Positions 5,858-6,860 of a stretch of 6,860 nucleotides of DNA are shown one piece after another. Both the position numbers and the translations under genes were made by a program. Below the pieces are notes generated by a model. It was given only the letters and a program-made list of their open reading frames with translations. It had not been told where the DNA came from and made no database searches. The stretch is from contig NZ_LSKQ01000114.1 of the NCBI RefSeq assembly GCF_001557115.1, forward strand, positions 1 through 6,860, given 5' to 3'. How positions within the stretch are numbered: position 1 is the first letter of the stretch; every line of letters begins with the position of its first letter. This DNA comes from Erythrobacter sp. CCH5-A1 (GTDB lineage Bacteria; Pseudomonadota; Alphaproteobacteria; Sphingomonadales; Sphingomonadaceae).

Positions 5858-6860
5858 ATGGACCGTATCAATCCGCCGCCGATTCCAGTGCCGCCGCCGG
5901 TTCCGGCGACAACCATGGCCCAGAGAATGATCGAAGCGGCGATCTGCGCCTATTCGATCGTCGGATCGACCTATCAACGCGTCGATTTCTTCAATGCGCC
6001 GGTGGGGTGGGGCGATGCGCCCAAAGTCTACACCGCCGGGCCGGACCGCATCGATGCGGGTCTGGTTGGCGAGACCCCCGATGGCTGGGTGATCGTGTCC
6101 TTGCGGGGAACGCTGAGCACCTTCGACAGCATCAGGTCGCTGATCGCCTTCTTCAGGGACTGGCTGCAGGACGACGAGACAAAGCAAGTGGCCTTCAGCC
6201 CGGCGCCCGGCCAGGATTTCGGCATGGTACACCAGGGCTTCCACGCTGCCATGACGGAGCTCTGGCGCGGGATCGGGCCAGATCTCGCCGGGCGCGACTG
6301 GAGCAAGTTCAAGGGCCTGTGCATCACCGGCCATTCCAAGGGTGCGGGGATGAGTTTCCTTTGCGCAGCGCTCGCGCAGGCCTGCTTGCCATCGGCGGCC
6401 AATGGCGGGCCGAAAACCATTCAGGTCCACGCTTTCGCCGCGCCTCTGGCGGGCAACCAGGCGTTCGTCGATGCCTATCGTAGCGCAGGCCTCGAGACGA
6501 ACACCGTGCGCTACCAGCGCGAGGATGATCTTGTCCCGTTCCTGCCCGCCTATGACAGCTTCGATATCCTGAAAGAGTGGCACCGCGGTTCGAGCTGGGA
6601 GCTCGATGCCGTTCTGGAACTGCTGGAGCTGACCCATGGCGGATACGCGCTCGCAGGCACGCTCGAATACTACCCCGATCACCATAACGACAAGCCCTGG
6701 CCGCAACCCGTGACCGGCGATCCGGGGCAGAAGGCTGCGCAGACCGCGATCCTCGAGGCGATCCGTCGCGGGGCGAAAGGCAAAATCGAGGACGCCCATT
6801 CGGCGATCAACTCCTACTGGCCCTCGATCTTCGCGCAAAAGCTGCCGGCGGGTGCCGCAC
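5858..6860 (+). CDS. Class 3 lipase-type alpha/beta hydrolase (3' end outside window)
   Basis: The frame is open from ATG 5858 to the window edge (334 codons seen, no stop). It has the pattern of class 3 (fungal-type) lipases: WVIVSLRGTLST at 77-88 with the RGT typical of the oxyanion strand, HQGFHAAM 125-132, the nucleophile elbow ITGHSKGAG 156-164 with Ser160, AFAAPLAGNQAF 192-203, REDDLVPFLP 221-230 with Asp224 as likely acid, and DAHSAINSYW 312-321 with His314 as likely base. Such enzymes hydrolyse acylglycerols or other esters. The elbow is GHSKG, with Lys where Leu is usual. The N-terminus is proline-rich (PPPIPVPPPVP, 6-16) and has no signal peptide, so the protein is either cytoplasmic or exported by a non-Sec route. 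A long insertion at about 233-290 separates Asp and His. Specificity cannot be told. Class 3 membership is confident. Confidence 0.9.
   Translation, partial: MDRINPPPIPVPPPVPATTMAQRMIEAAICAYSIVGSTYQRVDFFNAPVGWGDAPKVYTAGPDRIDAGLVGETPDGWVIVSLRGTLSTFDSIRSLIAFFRDWLQDDETKQVAFSPAPGQDFGMVHQGFHAAMTELWRGIGPDLAGRDWSKFKGLCITGHSKGAGMSFLCAALAQACLPSAANGGPKTIQVHAFAAPLAGNQAFVDAYRSAGLETNTVRYQREDDLVPFLPAYDSFDILKEWHRGSSWELDAVLELLELTHGGYALAGTLEYYPDHHNDKPWPQPVTGDPGQKAAQTAILEAIRRGAKGKIEDAHSAINSYWPSIFAQKLPAGAA

Noticed and set aside
5830..6483. A 217-codon plus-strand frame overlapping the start of the lipase-type gene
   Set aside because: It is out of frame with the class 3 lipase motifs and has no ribosome site, whereas the 5858 frame has both.

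Overview
This high-GC window carries single-copy chromosomal-type genes. The coding style (strong G/C preference at third codon positions, Ala/Arg-rich proteins), the mix of genes and the palindromic intergenic repeats at the left edge suggest an alphaproteobacterium, probably of the Sphingomonadales (Erythrobacter/Sphingomonas-like). That placement rests on overall style and recollection, not on a search.

Layout from left to right. Positions 1-386 hold no gene I can support; they contain two clusters of short perfect hairpins that look like dispersed intergenic repeats. At 387-902 (+) is a small protein with a helix-turn-helix resembling phage terminase small subunits, with no other phage gene nearby. 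It converges on a sodium:solute symporter at 937-2385 (-) whose exact start is unclear. The symporter is divergent from a small exported protein of unknown function at 2481-2873 (+). That gene converges, with only 8 bases between stop codons, on an RlpA-family (double-psi beta-barrel) exported protein at 2882-3445 (-). A long stretch of about 980 bases follows (3446-4429) with no recognisable gene. It does contain a well-formed minus-strand terminator at 3651-3674, just after a 136-codon Lys/Arg-rich reading frame, so a transcript of some kind probably runs there. Argininosuccinate synthase (argG) lies at 4430-5650 (-). It is divergent from a class 3 lipase-type alpha/beta hydrolase starting at 5858 (+) and running off the right edge.

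The genes do not form an obvious pathway or operon; all five neighbouring pairs of firm genes are either convergent or divergent, except that argG lies upstream of the unexplained transcript on the same strand. I do not see a defence system, CRISPR array, insertion sequence or complete prophage. The best candidate for something undescribed is the 3650-4340 region: a minus-strand unit with a GNRA-loop terminator, many local hairpins, DnaA-box-like motifs and mutually exclusive stems upstream. It could be a structured RNA or a disordered basic protein.
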